DNA of 34,468 bases from Candidatus Binatota bacterium (GCA_012960245.1 DUBO01000025.1:1-34468); one strand, 5' to 3'; positions 1 through 8,736 are shown, counted from the first letter of the stretch. Numbers and translations: made by a program. The notes: generated from the sequence alone by a model not told the origin.

Positions 1-1571
1 CCAACGGCGACGGCAACGTCACCGCGGCAGACGCGCTTTATTGCCTGCAGATGGCGGTTGGCAGCCAAACCACCGACCTCACCACCTGTGACGCCGACGA
101 CGGCGGCGCGGCTACGGCGGCGGACGCGCTGCGCATACTGCAAAGCGCCGTGGGCCAGACGGTTACCCTGGTCTGCCCCATGGGCTGCGAGGGAAGCACG
201 GGGCCTGCTTGCGGGGGCGCGTGTCCGTCCGGCTCAGTGTGTATCGCCGATGATTTCGACGTGACCTCGTGTTTCTGTGCGTCGGGCTGCGAGACCGAAA
301 CCGCTCCCACCTGCACTGAGGGTGACTGCACGGCGGAGCCCGGCAAGAGTTGCCAGATTGTCACCCTGGCCGCTCCCGATCTGGATGAACAGGCCGATCT
401 CTGCGAGTGTATTCCGCCGGGGCTGCAGGCCTGCGTTGATTCGGCTGGCTCGGGTTGCGACGGAGCCTGTTCGCCGGGGAGCGTCTGCGGCGGTAGTGGT
501 CTGACGGGCTGCACTTGTGAAGCTTTACCGGTCCAGGTCACCTGCGCCGTGGCAACGGCACCGTCTTGCGGTGGCACCTGCTCGACCCCGGGTGAAGTCT
601 GCAGCCAGGGCGGTAGTGGCAGTTGTTCGTGTGGGCCTGGTCCCGAGACCTGCGAGGGGCAGCCCTGGCCCAGCTGCGGCGGCGTTTGCGATGGCGGTCG
701 ATATTGCGCCGCCGACATACTGGGTGACTGCGAGTGCTTGGACCTCTGCGAGATCGGTCAGGCACCGGCCTGCGGCGGTACCTGCCTGGATCAAGGTGAC
801 GCGTGCTTCCGTGTGACGGCGACCGTGGGTGGCGAGACGATCGATTTCTGCCAATGCATCTCGACGACTTCGACGACCACGACCACGATGCCGCCACCCA
901 GCTGCTTCTCCAGTTCGGCGCCAACTTGCGGGGGAGATTGTCCGGCTGGCGAGTTCTGCATAGATGACGGTTTCGGGTGTGATTGCATTCCCGGATGCGA
1001 GGGCGAAGAAGCGGGATTTTGTGGAGGCGGTGATTGCACTACAAGGCCGGGCTGGGACTGTCAGCACATCCAGATTGCGCTACCGGATCTGGGTGAATCT
1101 GAGGAGTTCTGTGAATGCCTGCCCCCGGATATTCAGTTGTGCGAAGATACTTTAGCTAGCGGGTGTGACGGGGTGTGCGGTGACGGGCAGCTTTGCGAAA
1201 ACGGCAGCGGAGGCTGTACCTGCAGCGCCCAACCCCTGCAGGGTAGCTGTGCCGGGGCCAGTCAACCGGCCTGCGGAGGCACATGCGGGCCGGGCGAGAT
1301 CTGTACGACCAGCGGGCCGAGCGGTTGCGCTTGCGCGCCGTCGGGGTTTGAGACCTGCCTTGACCAGTCGGGTCCTTCCTGCGGGGGCTCGTGTTTCGGC
1401 GGGGCCCTGTGCGCGGTCGATATATTCGGCGACTGCGACTGTTTCAGTCCCTGCGAGTTGGACGGCGATGAGCCGACTTGTGGCGGTTTCTGCGTTGAGC
1501 CGGGTGATCAATGCGTACATATACAGGCCACGGTTAATGGCGGGACGCTGGACTTGTGCTCCTGCGAGTAG
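1..1571 (+). CDS. Secreted Cys-rich repeat protein with dockerin-like motifs (5' truncated)
   Basis: The reading frame is open from the first bases of the window, so the N-terminus lies upstream and the ATG at 51 is internal. Nucleotides 3-165 encode two dockerin type I-like calcium-loop repeats (NGDGNVTAADAL, then DADDGGAATAADAL, each followed by an L/I-x2-x-AVG-type helix end). The rest is about 470 residues built from twelve six-cysteine units of the form C-x7-C-x3/4-C-x5/6-C-xn-C-x-C, often with a CGG-x-C core. Six units (about 186-860) are followed by a Thr-rich linker and Pro run (about 862-897), then six more units in the same order (about 900-1568). So many paired cysteines imply an exported, disulfide-stabilised surface or extracellular protein. 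No catalytic motif is visible and the function is unknown. The gene ends TAG at 1569-1571. Confidence 0.85.
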   Translation, partial: NGDGNVTAADALYCLQMAVGSQTTDLTTCDADDGGAATAADALRILQSAVGQTVTLVCPMGCEGSTGPACGGACPSGSVCIADDFDVTSCFCASGCETETAPTCTEGDCTAEPGKSCQIVTLAAPDLDEQADLCECIPPGLQACVDSAGSGCDGACSPGSVCGGSGLTGCTCEALPVQVTCAVATAPSCGGTCSTPGEVCSQGGSGSCSCGPGPETCEGQPWPSCGGVCDGGRYCAADILGDCECLDLCEIGQAPACGGTCLDQGDACFRVTATVGGETIDFCQCISTTSTTTTTMPPPSCFSSSAPTCGGDCPAGEFCIDDGFGCDCIPGCEGEEAGFCGGGDCTTRPGWDCQHIQIALPDLGESEEFCECLPPDIQLCEDTLASGCDGVCGDGQLCENGSGGCTCSAQPLQGSCAGASQPACGGTCGPGEICTTSGPSGCACAPSGFETCLDQSGPSCGGSCFGGALCAVDIFGDCDCFSPCELDGDEPTCGGFCVEPGDQCVHIQATVNGGTLDLCSCE

Positions 1572-1633
1572 CCTTGGCGATGACCGATTGAATAAGGTCA
1601 GCGTCGAGAAAAAATGGTTGGTAATACATCGGA

Positions 1634-2020
1634 ATGGAAATAGCCGAAGAAATAGCCCGTGATTTTATGGATGCCCTTTCGAGCGGTGATACCGAGCGCA
1701 TCCTGGCTTGCTACACCGACGACGCCACGGTGTGGACAGCGGGGGCACTGCCCATATCGGGACTGCACGACCTCGACGAGATCCGGGCCCTGTGCGATGG
1801 ACTGCTGGGGGCCTTCCCCGAGGGGCTGAAGTTCACGATCACCGCCATGACGGTAGGCGACGACCGGGTAGCCATAGAAGCCGAGGGCCACGGTGTGCAC
1901 GCAAGTGGCAGATCATACGATCAGAATTATCACTTCCTGTTGTCTTTGCGTGACGGCAAGGTCGCGCAGATGAAAGAGTACTTTGACACCGAGCTCGCGC
2001 GCGAGGTGCTGCTGGGCTGA
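1634..2020 (+). CDS. SnoaL/NTF2-like family protein
   Basis: A 128-residue protein of typical size for the NTF2-like cone-shaped alpha+beta fold (SnoaL, ketosteroid-isomerase-like). Family hallmarks are the N-terminal helix ending in FMDALSSGDTERILACYTDDATVW, the middle segment with a hydrophobic pocket strand (VAIEAEGHG), and the closing strands with DGKVAQMKEYFDTELA. Members are small-molecule isomerases, cyclases, hydratases or non-catalytic pocket proteins, and the substrate cannot be read from the sequence. It sits 62 bases after the Cys-rich gene and about 110 bases before the DUF1214-like gene, with no clear operon partner. It is one of four NTF2-like genes in the window. The ATG at 1634 has only a weak upstream GGA, so the start is chosen on family length. 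Confidence 0.8.
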   Translation: MEIAEEIARDFMDALSSGDTERILACYTDDATVWTAGALPISGLHDLDEIRALCDGLLGAFPEGLKFTITAMTVGDDRVAIEAEGHGVHASGRSYDQNYHFLLSLRDGKVAQMKEYFDTELAREVLLG

Positions 2021-2066
2021 GCTCCAGCCCCGTGTCCGAGGCCTGCTCCGGAACGCCGCCGCTCCC

Positions 2067-2100
2067 GCAGGCAGGGCCAGGGCGACGGGCCTGCTTTATT
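2067..2100 (+). terminator. Possible weak Rho-independent terminator
   Basis: The arms GCAGGC (2067-2072) and GCCTGC (2089-2094) form a 6-bp stem with a 16-base loop, followed by TTTATT. It lies just after the NTF2-like gene and before the next ribosome-binding site. The long loop and interrupted T run make it a weak candidate. Confidence 0.3.
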
Positions 2101-2128
2101 AAGGCCTGCGCTCGTGGGAGACAGGAGC

Positions 2129-3265
2129 ATGGAAAACCAGACCCTCGCGCCCTTGTCGCAGGCGGCATGGAAACAACTGGTCGAGTTACTGGCGGGTGGC
2201 GAAGAGAGCTTCCTGGCTCCCCACCGCGGTGTGAAGCTCGAGCACGACCAGGCCTCGGGCTACCGCTCGCTGATCCACCTGCTCGGCTACGCCGTTGACC
2301 TCTACATGGACAACGACCCGCTGCGGCCCACTCTGGTGCAGCTGGCCTCGCCGGTGCGCAAGATGCTGGGCGATAACGTTGATTCGCACTATCATTTTAC
2401 CCAGCTCGACCCCACGCGCAGCTACAGGTTGTACGGGCGCAAGGGCAATCACTGTTACCTGGGCTTCTGCGTTTACGCCGGCCCACGCGACGGCTCATGG
2501 TCGGATCGCATCGCCGCCAATATGTCGCACAGGGACATAGAGTTTGAAGACAACGGTGCCTTCGAGTTGTCGCTCGTGCCCGCGGCGTCGCTGCCCGGCT
2601 CTGGCGAAAACGGCCCCCCCCAAAGTGATGCGAAGAACGTAATCGCGCTCGACGAGGACGTGAGCTGTCTTATCGTGCGCCAGTATTTTTTCGACCGCGA
2701 CGAGGCCGAGCCGGCCGAGCTTGAGATAGAGATGCTCGAGGACATCGGCCCTCCCGCCCCGCTGTCGGACCAGGAGACGGCCGACCGTTTGCGCGCGGCG
2801 ACGCGTTTTGTTGAGCAGACGATGGGCGCGGTGCCCATGCCCGATCTCGGCGAGGCCAACAAGTTCCTGGGCTTTATAGAGTTTGACAAGAACGCCAGCG
2901 GCTGGGGCACGACCGACAACGTGTACGCGCTGGGCAACTACAGCCTGGCCGACGACGAGGCGCTGGTCGTGGAGGGCTACCCGCAGCCCTGCTGTTACTT
3001 CGGCCTGCAGTTGTGGAACCGTTACATGCAATCGCTCGATTACCGCTACCAGCGCGTGGCCATCAACGGTGAGCAGGTCGAGTTCGAGGACGATGGCAGC
3101 TACCGCGTAATAATAAGCGCTGTCGATCCAGGCCTGCCCAACTGGATAAGCACCGCCGGCCACCCCGAGGGCGTGTTCTTCTGCCGCTGGCTGCTCGCCG
3201 ACGAAGATCTTGACATGCCCAGCTGCAGCGTGGTGCCGGTCGAGAGCCTGCGCCCTGGCGGCTGA
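2129..3265 (+). CDS. DUF1214-like domain protein
   Basis: A 378-residue protein without signal peptide or membrane segment. The C-terminal third (from about residue 290) has the pattern I associate with DUF1214: a W-x-R-Y-x2-SLDYR element, an N-G-E strand, DGSYR-V, PGLPNWI-x-T-x-GH and a final RW. The N-terminal part has Y-R-L-Y-G-R-x-G-N strands also seen in DUF1214/DUF1254 proteins. No catalytic residues are known for this family and the role is unknown. The ATG at 2129 is preferred over the GTG at 2114 because GGGAG at 2116-2120 lies about eight bases upstream. The next gene starts 42 bases after the stop, so co-transcription with the deacylase is likely. The family assignment is from recognition of the motif order, not a search. 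Confidence 0.65.
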   Translation: MENQTLAPLSQAAWKQLVELLAGGEESFLAPHRGVKLEHDQASGYRSLIHLLGYAVDLYMDNDPLRPTLVQLASPVRKMLGDNVDSHYHFTQLDPTRSYRLYGRKGNHCYLGFCVYAGPRDGSWSDRIAANMSHRDIEFEDNGAFELSLVPAASLPGSGENGPPQSDAKNVIALDEDVSCLIVRQYFFDRDEAEPAELEIEMLEDIGPPAPLSDQETADRLRAATRFVEQTMGAVPMPDLGEANKFLGFIEFDKNASGWGTTDNVYALGNYSLADDEALVVEGYPQPCCYFGLQLWNRYMQSLDYRYQRVAINGEQVEFEDDGSYRVIISAVDPGLPNWISTAGHPEGVFFCRWLLADEDLDMPSCSVVPVESLRPGG

Positions 3266-3307
3266 CACTCTGTGGCTTCAGGCCCTGAGGGCGGGCATAC
3301 TGCTGCG

Positions 3308-5047
3308 ATGCACGACCTGGTAATTCGCAACGCAACTGTAGTAGACGGAACCGGCCGCGAGCGCTTTGAAGGCGACGTGGCCATAGACAATGGACGCGTG
3401 GCCGAAGTGGGCCAGGTGGCGGGCAAGGGCGAAGAGGAGATCGACGCCTCGGGTCTGCTGGCGATGCCCGGCTGGGTGGACGTGCACACGCACTACGACG
3501 GCCAGGTCACCTGGGATCCGCTGCTGACGCCTTCGTTCTGGCACGGGGTAACGACCGTGGTCATGGGTAACTGCGGAGTTGGCTTTGCGCCGGCCGCTCC
3601 GGGGCAGCGCGAGTGGCTGGTCGGCCTGATGGAGGGAGTCGAAGATATTCCCGGCACCGCGCTCAACGAGGGCATCCGCTGGGACTGGGAGAGTTTTCCG
3701 GAGTACCTCGACGCGCTCGAACGCTGCCCGCACGCCATCGACGTGGCCGCGCACATTGCCCACGGTCCGGTCCGGGCCTACGTCATGGGCGAGCGCGGTG
3801 CGAGCAACGAGCCGGCTTCTGCCGAAGACATAGCCAGGATGGCCGAGCTGGTGGGCGAGGCCATGCGCGCGGGCGCCCTGGGTTTTTCTTCCTCTCGTAC
3901 GCTGCTGCACGTGGCCATCGATGGCGAGCCGGTGCCCGGTACCTTTGCCGCCGAGGACGAGCTGATGGCCTTTGCGCGGGTGCTGGGCGAACACGGCAGC
4001 GGCATTTTTGAGGTCGCGCCGGCGGGCGTGTCGGGTGAGGATCTGGCTGCCCCCGAAAAAGAGATCGCGTGGATGCAGCGGGTGTCGGCGGCAACCGGCT
4101 GTCCGATCACCTTTCTGCTGGGGCAGAACACTCTCGAGCCCGACGCATGGCGGCGCATGCTGCAACTGTGCGAGCAGGCCGACGCCGAAGGCGCGCGCGT
4201 GTACCCGCAGGTGTTCGGGAGACCGACCAGCCTGCTGTTCAGTTTCGAAGGCGTGAGTCCCTTCGCGCGCTACCCGAGTTTTGCGCCGCTGATGGACATG
4301 ACTCCCGAAGAGCGCATGCCGTTTCTTCGCGACCCATCGTTTCGCGCCAAGGTGTTGTCGGAGAGCGACCCCAACGACGATGTCTTTGCCATGATGATGA
4401 AAGACCCGTGGCAGCAGGCCTTCGAGCTGGGTGACCCGCCCGATTACGAGCCCGACGCTTCGCGCTCGCTGGCGGCGCGCGCGGCCCGCGACGGTGTTGA
4501 TCCGCGCGAACTGGCCTGGGACATAATGCTGGGCGACGACGGGCGCGCTGTGGTGTTATGGGCCCTGCTCGGTTACGCCGACGGTGATCTTGAACCGGTG
4601 CGCGAAATGCTCGAACACCCGCTGTCGGCCGTTGGCGGCAGCGACGGTGGCGCCCACTGCCGCATGATCTGCGACAGCAGCGTGCCTACTTTCCTTCTCA
4701 CGCACTGGACCCGCGACCGCAGCCGTGGCGAGCGTTTGTCACTGGAGTCGGTGGTCAAGAAGCAGAGCCGCGACACCGCGCGCCTTTACGGGCTCGACGA
4801 CCGCGGCGAGATCACCCCCGGGCAGAAGGCTGATATCAACCTTGTCGATTACGACGCGTTGTCGGTTGGCGTGCCGCGCATGGTGTACGACCTGCCCGGT
4901 GGCGCGCCGCGCTTCATGCAGAAGGCGGTCGGCTACAAGGCTACGCTCGTGGCTGGACAGGTGGTGCAACGCGACGGCGAAGACAGTGGCGCACGACCGG
5001 GGCGCGTGGTCAGGGGCGCGCAGCCGGCGTACCAAGCAGGGCAGTAA
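3308..5047 (+). CDS. N-acyl-D-amino-acid deacylase family amidohydrolase
   Basis: A 579-residue metal-dependent amidohydrolase of the D-aminoacylase/N-acyl-D-aspartate (glutamate) deacylase group. The family removes the acyl group from N-acyl-D-amino acids in the cytoplasm. The N-terminal beta-sandwich begins LVIRNATVVDGTG. The metal motif VDVHTHYDGQ gives His60 and His62, and GNCGVG supplies Cys89, the metal-bridging Cys position of D-aminoacylases. The late barrel motif GGSDGGAHC carries Asp446, the expected catalytic Asp. The C-terminal G-x-I-x-PGQKADINLVDYD is typical of the family. The ATG at 3308 is preferred to the GTG at 3272 because the family starts with the LVIRNA strand. The 3' end overlaps the oppositely oriented aminotransferase by 38 bases. 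Exact substrate (D-Asp, D-Glu or neutral D-amino acid) cannot be told; many members of this sequence group are uncharacterised. Confidence 0.85.
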   Translation: MHDLVIRNATVVDGTGRERFEGDVAIDNGRVAEVGQVAGKGEEEIDASGLLAMPGWVDVHTHYDGQVTWDPLLTPSFWHGVTTVVMGNCGVGFAPAAPGQREWLVGLMEGVEDIPGTALNEGIRWDWESFPEYLDALERCPHAIDVAAHIAHGPVRAYVMGERGASNEPASAEDIARMAELVGEAMRAGALGFSSSRTLLHVAIDGEPVPGTFAAEDELMAFARVLGEHGSGIFEVAPAGVSGEDLAAPEKEIAWMQRVSAATGCPITFLLGQNTLEPDAWRRMLQLCEQADAEGARVYPQVFGRPTSLLFSFEGVSPFARYPSFAPLMDMTPEERMPFLRDPSFRAKVLSESDPNDDVFAMMMKDPWQQAFELGDPPDYEPDASRSLAARAARDGVDPRELAWDIMLGDDGRAVVLWALLGYADGDLEPVREMLEHPLSAVGGSDGGAHCRMICDSSVPTFLLTHWTRDRSRGERLSLESVVKKQSRDTARLYGLDDRGEITPGQKADINLVDYDALSVGVPRMVYDLPGGAPRFMQKAVGYKATLVAGQVVQRDGEDSGARPGRVVRGAQPAYQAGQ

Positions 5048-6194
5048 CAACGGCTTCGGCCACGCGCGCTTGCTCGCTATCGCCGAGGTAGGCCGAGATG
5101 GGCAGGCTCAGCACCTCGCTGCAGGCCTGTTCAGTTGTTGTCAGCGTTACCGGCGCGACTGAGTTGTCGGCAAACGCGGGTTGCTTGCTCAAGGGCTCGG
5201 GATAGTAGACCCCGCTCGCGATTCCCTGTTCGGCCAGGGCTGCGCGCAGCTGATCCCGTCGCTGGTCGGCTACCCGCAGCGTGTACTGCGCCCAGGCCGG
5301 CAGTGAACCGGCTGCGGTGGTAGGCAGGGTGATGGCCGGATGTGGGCTCGCCTCGGCGGCGGCGGCGAGCAGTTGCCCGTAACGCTCGGCGAGTTCGCGG
5401 CGGCGGTGAAGCTCTTGTTCAAACAACGGCAACCTGGCCAGTAGCACGGCCGCCTGCATGGTGTCCATGCGCGCGTTCAGGCCCACGCGCAGGTTGCGGT
5501 AGCGGTCGCCGCCCTGGCCGTGTTCGCGTATGGACCTGAGCAGGTCAGCGGTATCGCTGTTGCTCGTGAAGACCATGCCGCCGTCACCCCAGCAGCCCAG
5601 CGGCTTGGCCGGAAAGAAACTCGTGGCGGCGTCAACACCGAGGCCGCCCGCCATGCGCCTGCTGTGCGAAGCTCCCATCGACTGGGCGGCGTCCTCGAGC
5701 AGCAGAAGTTCGTGCCGGTCGCACAGCCGCCCCAGCGCCTCGTAGTCGGCCAGGTGACCGAACAGGTCCACGGCGATGACGGCCCGCGGGGTGACCTGCG
5801 CAGTTTTCGCCGTGGCTGCGACGGCCGCGGACAGCGAGTCGGCGCTCATGTTCATGGTCGCGGCGTCAATGTCGACAAACACCGGCGTGGCACCGGCCAG
5901 CGCCACGGCGCCGGCGGTGGCGGCAAAGGTAAAGGCGGGCACGAACACCGCGTCGCCCGGGCCTACGCCGTGGGCCATGAGCAGCATCAGCAGCGCGTCG
6001 GTTCCCGACGAGCAGGCTACCGCGTGGTGGGCGCCGGTAAACTCGGCCAGCGCCGCTTCGAGCTCGGCTACTTCGGGCCCGTTGATGTAGCGGCCCGACT
6101 CCATCACGCGATCGAGACGCGGTTGAACCAGGGGCCGCAGCACCGCGTCCTGCGCGGCAATATTCACCATCGGTATGTTCGGGTTGTCAGCCAT
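5010..6194 (-). CDS. DegT/DnrJ/EryC1/StrS family aminotransferase
   Basis: A 394-residue PLP-dependent aminotransferase of the sugar-aminotransferase type. The family transfers an amino group to keto-sugars of nucleotide-sugar pathways for surface glycans or natural products. Visible motifs are CSSGTDAL (PLP phosphate), the VPAFTFAATAGAV segment, LLLLEDAAQSMGA with Asp168 contacting the PLP ring nitrogen, and SFFPAKPLGCWGDGG with Lys197 as the Schiff-base lysine. NARMDTMQAA follows. The FFPxKPLGCWGDGG form resembles WbpE/WlbC-like enzymes, although no other sugar-nucleotide gene is in the window, so the pathway is open. The start ATG is preceded by AGGA about nine bases upstream. It is divergent from the NTF2-like gene at 6245 (50-base gap) and convergent with the deacylase, with overlapping 3' ends. 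Confidence 0.9.
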   Translation of the reverse strand: MADNPNIPMVNIAAQDAVLRPLVQPRLDRVMESGRYINGPEVAELEAALAEFTGAHHAVACSSGTDALLMLLMAHGVGPGDAVFVPAFTFAATAGAVALAGATPVFVDIDAATMNMSADSLSAAVAATAKTAQVTPRAVIAVDLFGHLADYEALGRLCDRHELLLLEDAAQSMGASHSRRMAGGLGVDAATSFFPAKPLGCWGDGGMVFTSNSDTADLLRSIREHGQGGDRYRNLRVGLNARMDTMQAAVLLARLPLFEQELHRRRELAERYGQLLAAAAEASPHPAITLPTTAAGSLPAWAQYTLRVADQRRDQLRAALAEQGIASGVYYPEPLSKQPAFADNSVAPVTLTTTEQACSEVLSLPISAYLGDSEQARVAEAVVTALLGTPAARP

Positions 6195-6244
6195 GGGGGC
6201 GCTTCCTTTCTACAGGGGCGGCGAGGGGCTAGAAATGCCACATT

Positions 6245-6688
6245 ATGACGCAATTTGACAGAGAAGAAGTGCAAGCCGCCTTCGCGGCGCGCCTCGAGAT
6301 ACAGGAACGTGACGACTGGGCTGCCTTCGCCGATACCTTTACCGACGATGCCGTCTACGTGGAACACCACGAGGGCACCTTCCGCGGCCACGCCGCGATA
6401 AAGGAATGGCTGGTGCCGGTCATGAAGCTCTGCGAGGGCTGGACCTATCCCAACGAGTGGGTGGTCGTTGAAGGCAACCGCGTGATCTACAAGTGGTTGA
6501 ATCGCCTGCCGGGCAAGCGCAGCGACGGCAGCTACTACGAGTTTGCCGGCATCTCGGTGTCCGAGTACGCGGGCGACGGTAAGTTTAATTTCCAGGAAGA
6601 CCTCTACAACTGGGAAGAGACCATGGCCGTGATGACGCAGTGGAGCGAGGACAACAAGGCTGCTGCCGGCAACGACGCAGCTTCGTGA
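6245..6688 (+). CDS. SnoaL/NTF2-like family protein coupled to an SDR
   Basis: A 147-residue NTF2-like protein. The N-terminal helix (FDREEVQAAFAARLEIQERDDW), the AFADTFTDDAVYVEHHEGTFRGHAAIKEWL block and the C-terminal strands with ISVSEYAGDGKFNFQEDLYNWEE are typical of SnoaL-like dehydratases or isomerases. Tyr/Asp/His residues in the pocket could be catalytic, but no reaction can be assigned. Its TGA stop (6686-6688) overlaps the GTG start of the following short-chain dehydrogenase, so the two are almost certainly translationally coupled and probably act on the same substrate. It diverges from the aminotransferase with a 50-base shared control region. Confidence 0.82.
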   Translation: MTQFDREEVQAAFAARLEIQERDDWAAFADTFTDDAVYVEHHEGTFRGHAAIKEWLVPVMKLCEGWTYPNEWVVVEGNRVIYKWLNRLPGKRSDGSYYEFAGISVSEYAGDGKFNFQEDLYNWEETMAVMTQWSEDNKAAAGNDAAS

Positions 6689-7470
6689 GCGCGGGGCCAC
6701 TCGAGGGACGGCGCGCGTTGGTGACCGGTGCGGCGTCGGGCATAGGCGAGGCGACAGCCCGCCTGCTCGTGGTCCAGGGCGCGCGCGTGGCGCTGCTCGA
6801 CCGTGACGGTGAGCGGCTTGGCGTCGTGGGCAAGAGCCTCGACTCACTCGCTCTTGAAGCCGACGTGTGTGACGAGCAAGCCGTTGTGCGAGCGGTCGGC
6901 GAGGTCACCGACGGGCTGGGTGGCCTCGACCTGCTGGTAAACAACGCCGGCGCCGGTAACCTGGCGCGCTTTGAAGATCACGCGGCCGATGACTGGCAGC
7001 GCGTACTGTCGGTGAACCTTGCGGCCGTTGCTACCGTCACGCGGGCGGCGTTGCCTGCGCTTCGAGCCGCCGGCCCCGGGGCTGCAATCGTAAACAACGC
7101 GTCGGGCAGCGCCCCAAGGCCTACCCGCGGCGAGTCGGCCTACTCGGCGGCCAAGGCCGGCGTGGTGGCGCTCACCCAGGCCCTGGCCCAGGAACTCGCG
7201 CCCGACATCCGCGTGAACTGCGTGTCGCCTGGCGTTATCCGCACGGCCATGACCGAGCCGCTGTTCCAGATCGAGGGCCTGCTCGGGCCCGTGAACGAGG
7301 CGACGCCTTTGGGCCGCGCGGGCACGGCCGAGGAAGTGGCTGCGGTCATCGCCTTCCTCGCCGGCCCGGGCGCGGCTTTCGTCACCGGCCAGAACCTGGT
7401 CATCGACGGCGGCATGTCGCTACCCCAGGCCGGCATCGACCAGGTGCTCAAGGGCGTGGTCGGGGGCTGA
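6685..7470 (+). CDS. Short-chain dehydrogenase/reductase (SDR)
   Basis: A 261-residue classical SDR, an NAD(P)-dependent oxidoreductase of alcohols and ketones. The Rossmann motif TGAASGIG is at residues 14-21, the NNAG motif at 86-89, catalytic Ser140, and Y-x3-K as Tyr153 and Lys157. The C-terminal G-x-NLVIDGG is characteristic. An Asp at the end of the second strand (LLDRDGERL, Asp39) is the usual sign of NAD(H) preference. The GTG at 6685 is chosen because it overlaps the stop of the upstream NTF2-like gene in a GTGA; the longer frame to 6640 would overlap that gene for 45 bases. The stop is 6 bases from the convergent MFS gene. Substrate unknown, probably shared with the coupled NTF2-like protein. 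Confidence 0.9.
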   Translation: MSAGPLEGRRALVTGAASGIGEATARLLVVQGARVALLDRDGERLGVVGKSLDSLALEADVCDEQAVVRAVGEVTDGLGGLDLLVNNAGAGNLARFEDHAADDWQRVLSVNLAAVATVTRAALPALRAAGPGAAIVNNASGSAPRPTRGESAYSAAKAGVVALTQALAQELAPDIRVNCVSPGVIRTAMTEPLFQIEGLLGPVNEATPLGRAGTAEEVAAVIAFLAGPGAAFVTGQNLVIDGGMSLPQAGIDQVLKGVVGG

Positions 7471-7476
7471 CCCCGC

Positions 7477-8736
7477 TCACGCGCCAGGAGCCCCGGCCGG
7501 CATGGCTTGCCCCGGCGCTACCGGGCGCGCCCGGCCGCTGAATTCGCGCGAGAACGCGAAGCTCATCGCCACCAGCAGCAGCAGCGTGGCCGCCACCAGG
7601 TAGGTGGACTGGTAGCCGGCAACGGTCGCGAGCTGACCCAGTCCCCACGCACCGGCCGACATGCCTCCGTAGAAGGAGGCGACGAACAGCGCCATCATCC
7701 TGCCGTGCTCGCGCGCGGGAGTGACCGATAGCACCATGCCGTGCAGCGACGGAAAGAACAGACCGTGGGCCAGGCCCAGGACCAGGCCTGCCAGCTCGAG
7801 CGCGTCGGCTCCCAGGAGCGGCGTTATCGCGACGGCGGCCACGTACACGTGCAGGGAGACCACGGCCGTGCGAAAGCGTCCCACACGATCCGGAAGACCA
7901 CCGAGCAGCAGGCGCACGAAGACCGCGGCCCCCGCGTAGGCTGCAAAGAACCCGGCCACGTGATCTCGACCGAGCTCGAGCGCCATCGGCGGAGTGAAGG
8001 TAAACATCACCCCGAAGGCACAGCCGGTAACGGCCGACACCAGTGCGTACTGTCGAGTTTGCCTGCGAGCCATCATCGCGCGTCCGGTACCCCGGGCGGG
8101 CGGCGTCACTGGAACGGCCGCGTCGCCTCCCGGGACGGCAAGCGCAAGCCCGGTAGCCAGGGTGGCTGATGCCGCCGCTATGGCGAACACCACCTGCCAG
8201 CCGGCGGCGTGGGCCAGCGGCTCCATGAGCGCGGGTGCTATGGCGTTCATCACCAGCATGCTGGCGCCGACCAGCCCCATCGCCTCGCTCAGCCGTTCGC
8301 GCGGAGCCAGCCTGGCAACCAAGGCGTTGAGCGCGGTGAAGACCACGGTGAAAGTCGCGCCGTGCACGGCTCGCAGCAGGTACATGGCCGGGCCCACCGA
8401 CTCGACGAAATAGAATGCCGCCGCCGACAGCGCCATGGTGGCCGACCCCATGGCGGCCAGCCGACCCAGCGCCACCCGGTCGGCCCAGCGGGCAACCAGC
8501 GGCGCGGCCAGGACGGTGGCCAGCGCGCAGGTAGCCGTAACCGATCCGATGGTATCGGCGCTGGCGCCCAGGTCACCAGCCAGCCACGCGGGCAGCAGGT
8601 AGAAGCTCGACATGGCAAACCCGTACGCCGACCCGCAGGCCAGCGTGGTCAGCATGGCGCGGTTAAGCAGGGCCGGTCGGGTATCGCGGGAACGATTCTT
8701 CCCACGGGCGGTATTGTTTTGTTTTTGCGCATTCAT
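7477..8736 (-). CDS. Major facilitator superfamily transporter
   Basis: A 419-residue inner-membrane transporter with about twelve hydrophobic segments in two halves. The first half has the MFS loop motif LVARWADRVALGRL between helices 2 and 3, and the second half has GGLPDRVGRFRT at the equivalent position. The pattern fits 12-TM drug/metabolite efflux or uptake carriers of the MFS_1 type, and the substrate is unknown. The ATG at 8736 is preferred: the frame stays open to 8898, but that extension is not MFS-like and runs through a perfect terminator hairpin (8787-8822). A 30-codon ORF starting at 8825 ends in an ATGA overlap with this start. The leader architecture suggests regulation by transcription attenuation. 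Confidence 0.85.
   Translation of the reverse strand: MNAQKQNNTARGKNRSRDTRPALLNRAMLTTLACGSAYGFAMSSFYLLPAWLAGDLGASADTIGSVTATCALATVLAAPLVARWADRVALGRLAAMGSATMALSAAAFYFVESVGPAMYLLRAVHGATFTVVFTALNALVARLAPRERLSEAMGLVGASMLVMNAIAPALMEPLAHAAGWQVVFAIAAASATLATGLALAVPGGDAAVPVTPPARGTGRAMMARRQTRQYALVSAVTGCAFGVMFTFTPPMALELGRDHVAGFFAAYAGAAVFVRLLLGGLPDRVGRFRTAVVSLHVYVAAVAITPLLGADALELAGLVLGLAHGLFFPSLHGMVLSVTPAREHGRMMALFVASFYGGMSAGAWGLGQLATVAGYQSTYLVAATLLLLVAMSFAFSREFSGRARPVAPGQAMPAGAPGA

Noticed and set aside
1-165. Cellulosome component because of the dockerin-like motifs
   Set aside because: No cohesin, cellulase or scaffoldin gene is in the window; dockerin-like motifs are widespread outside cellulosomes.
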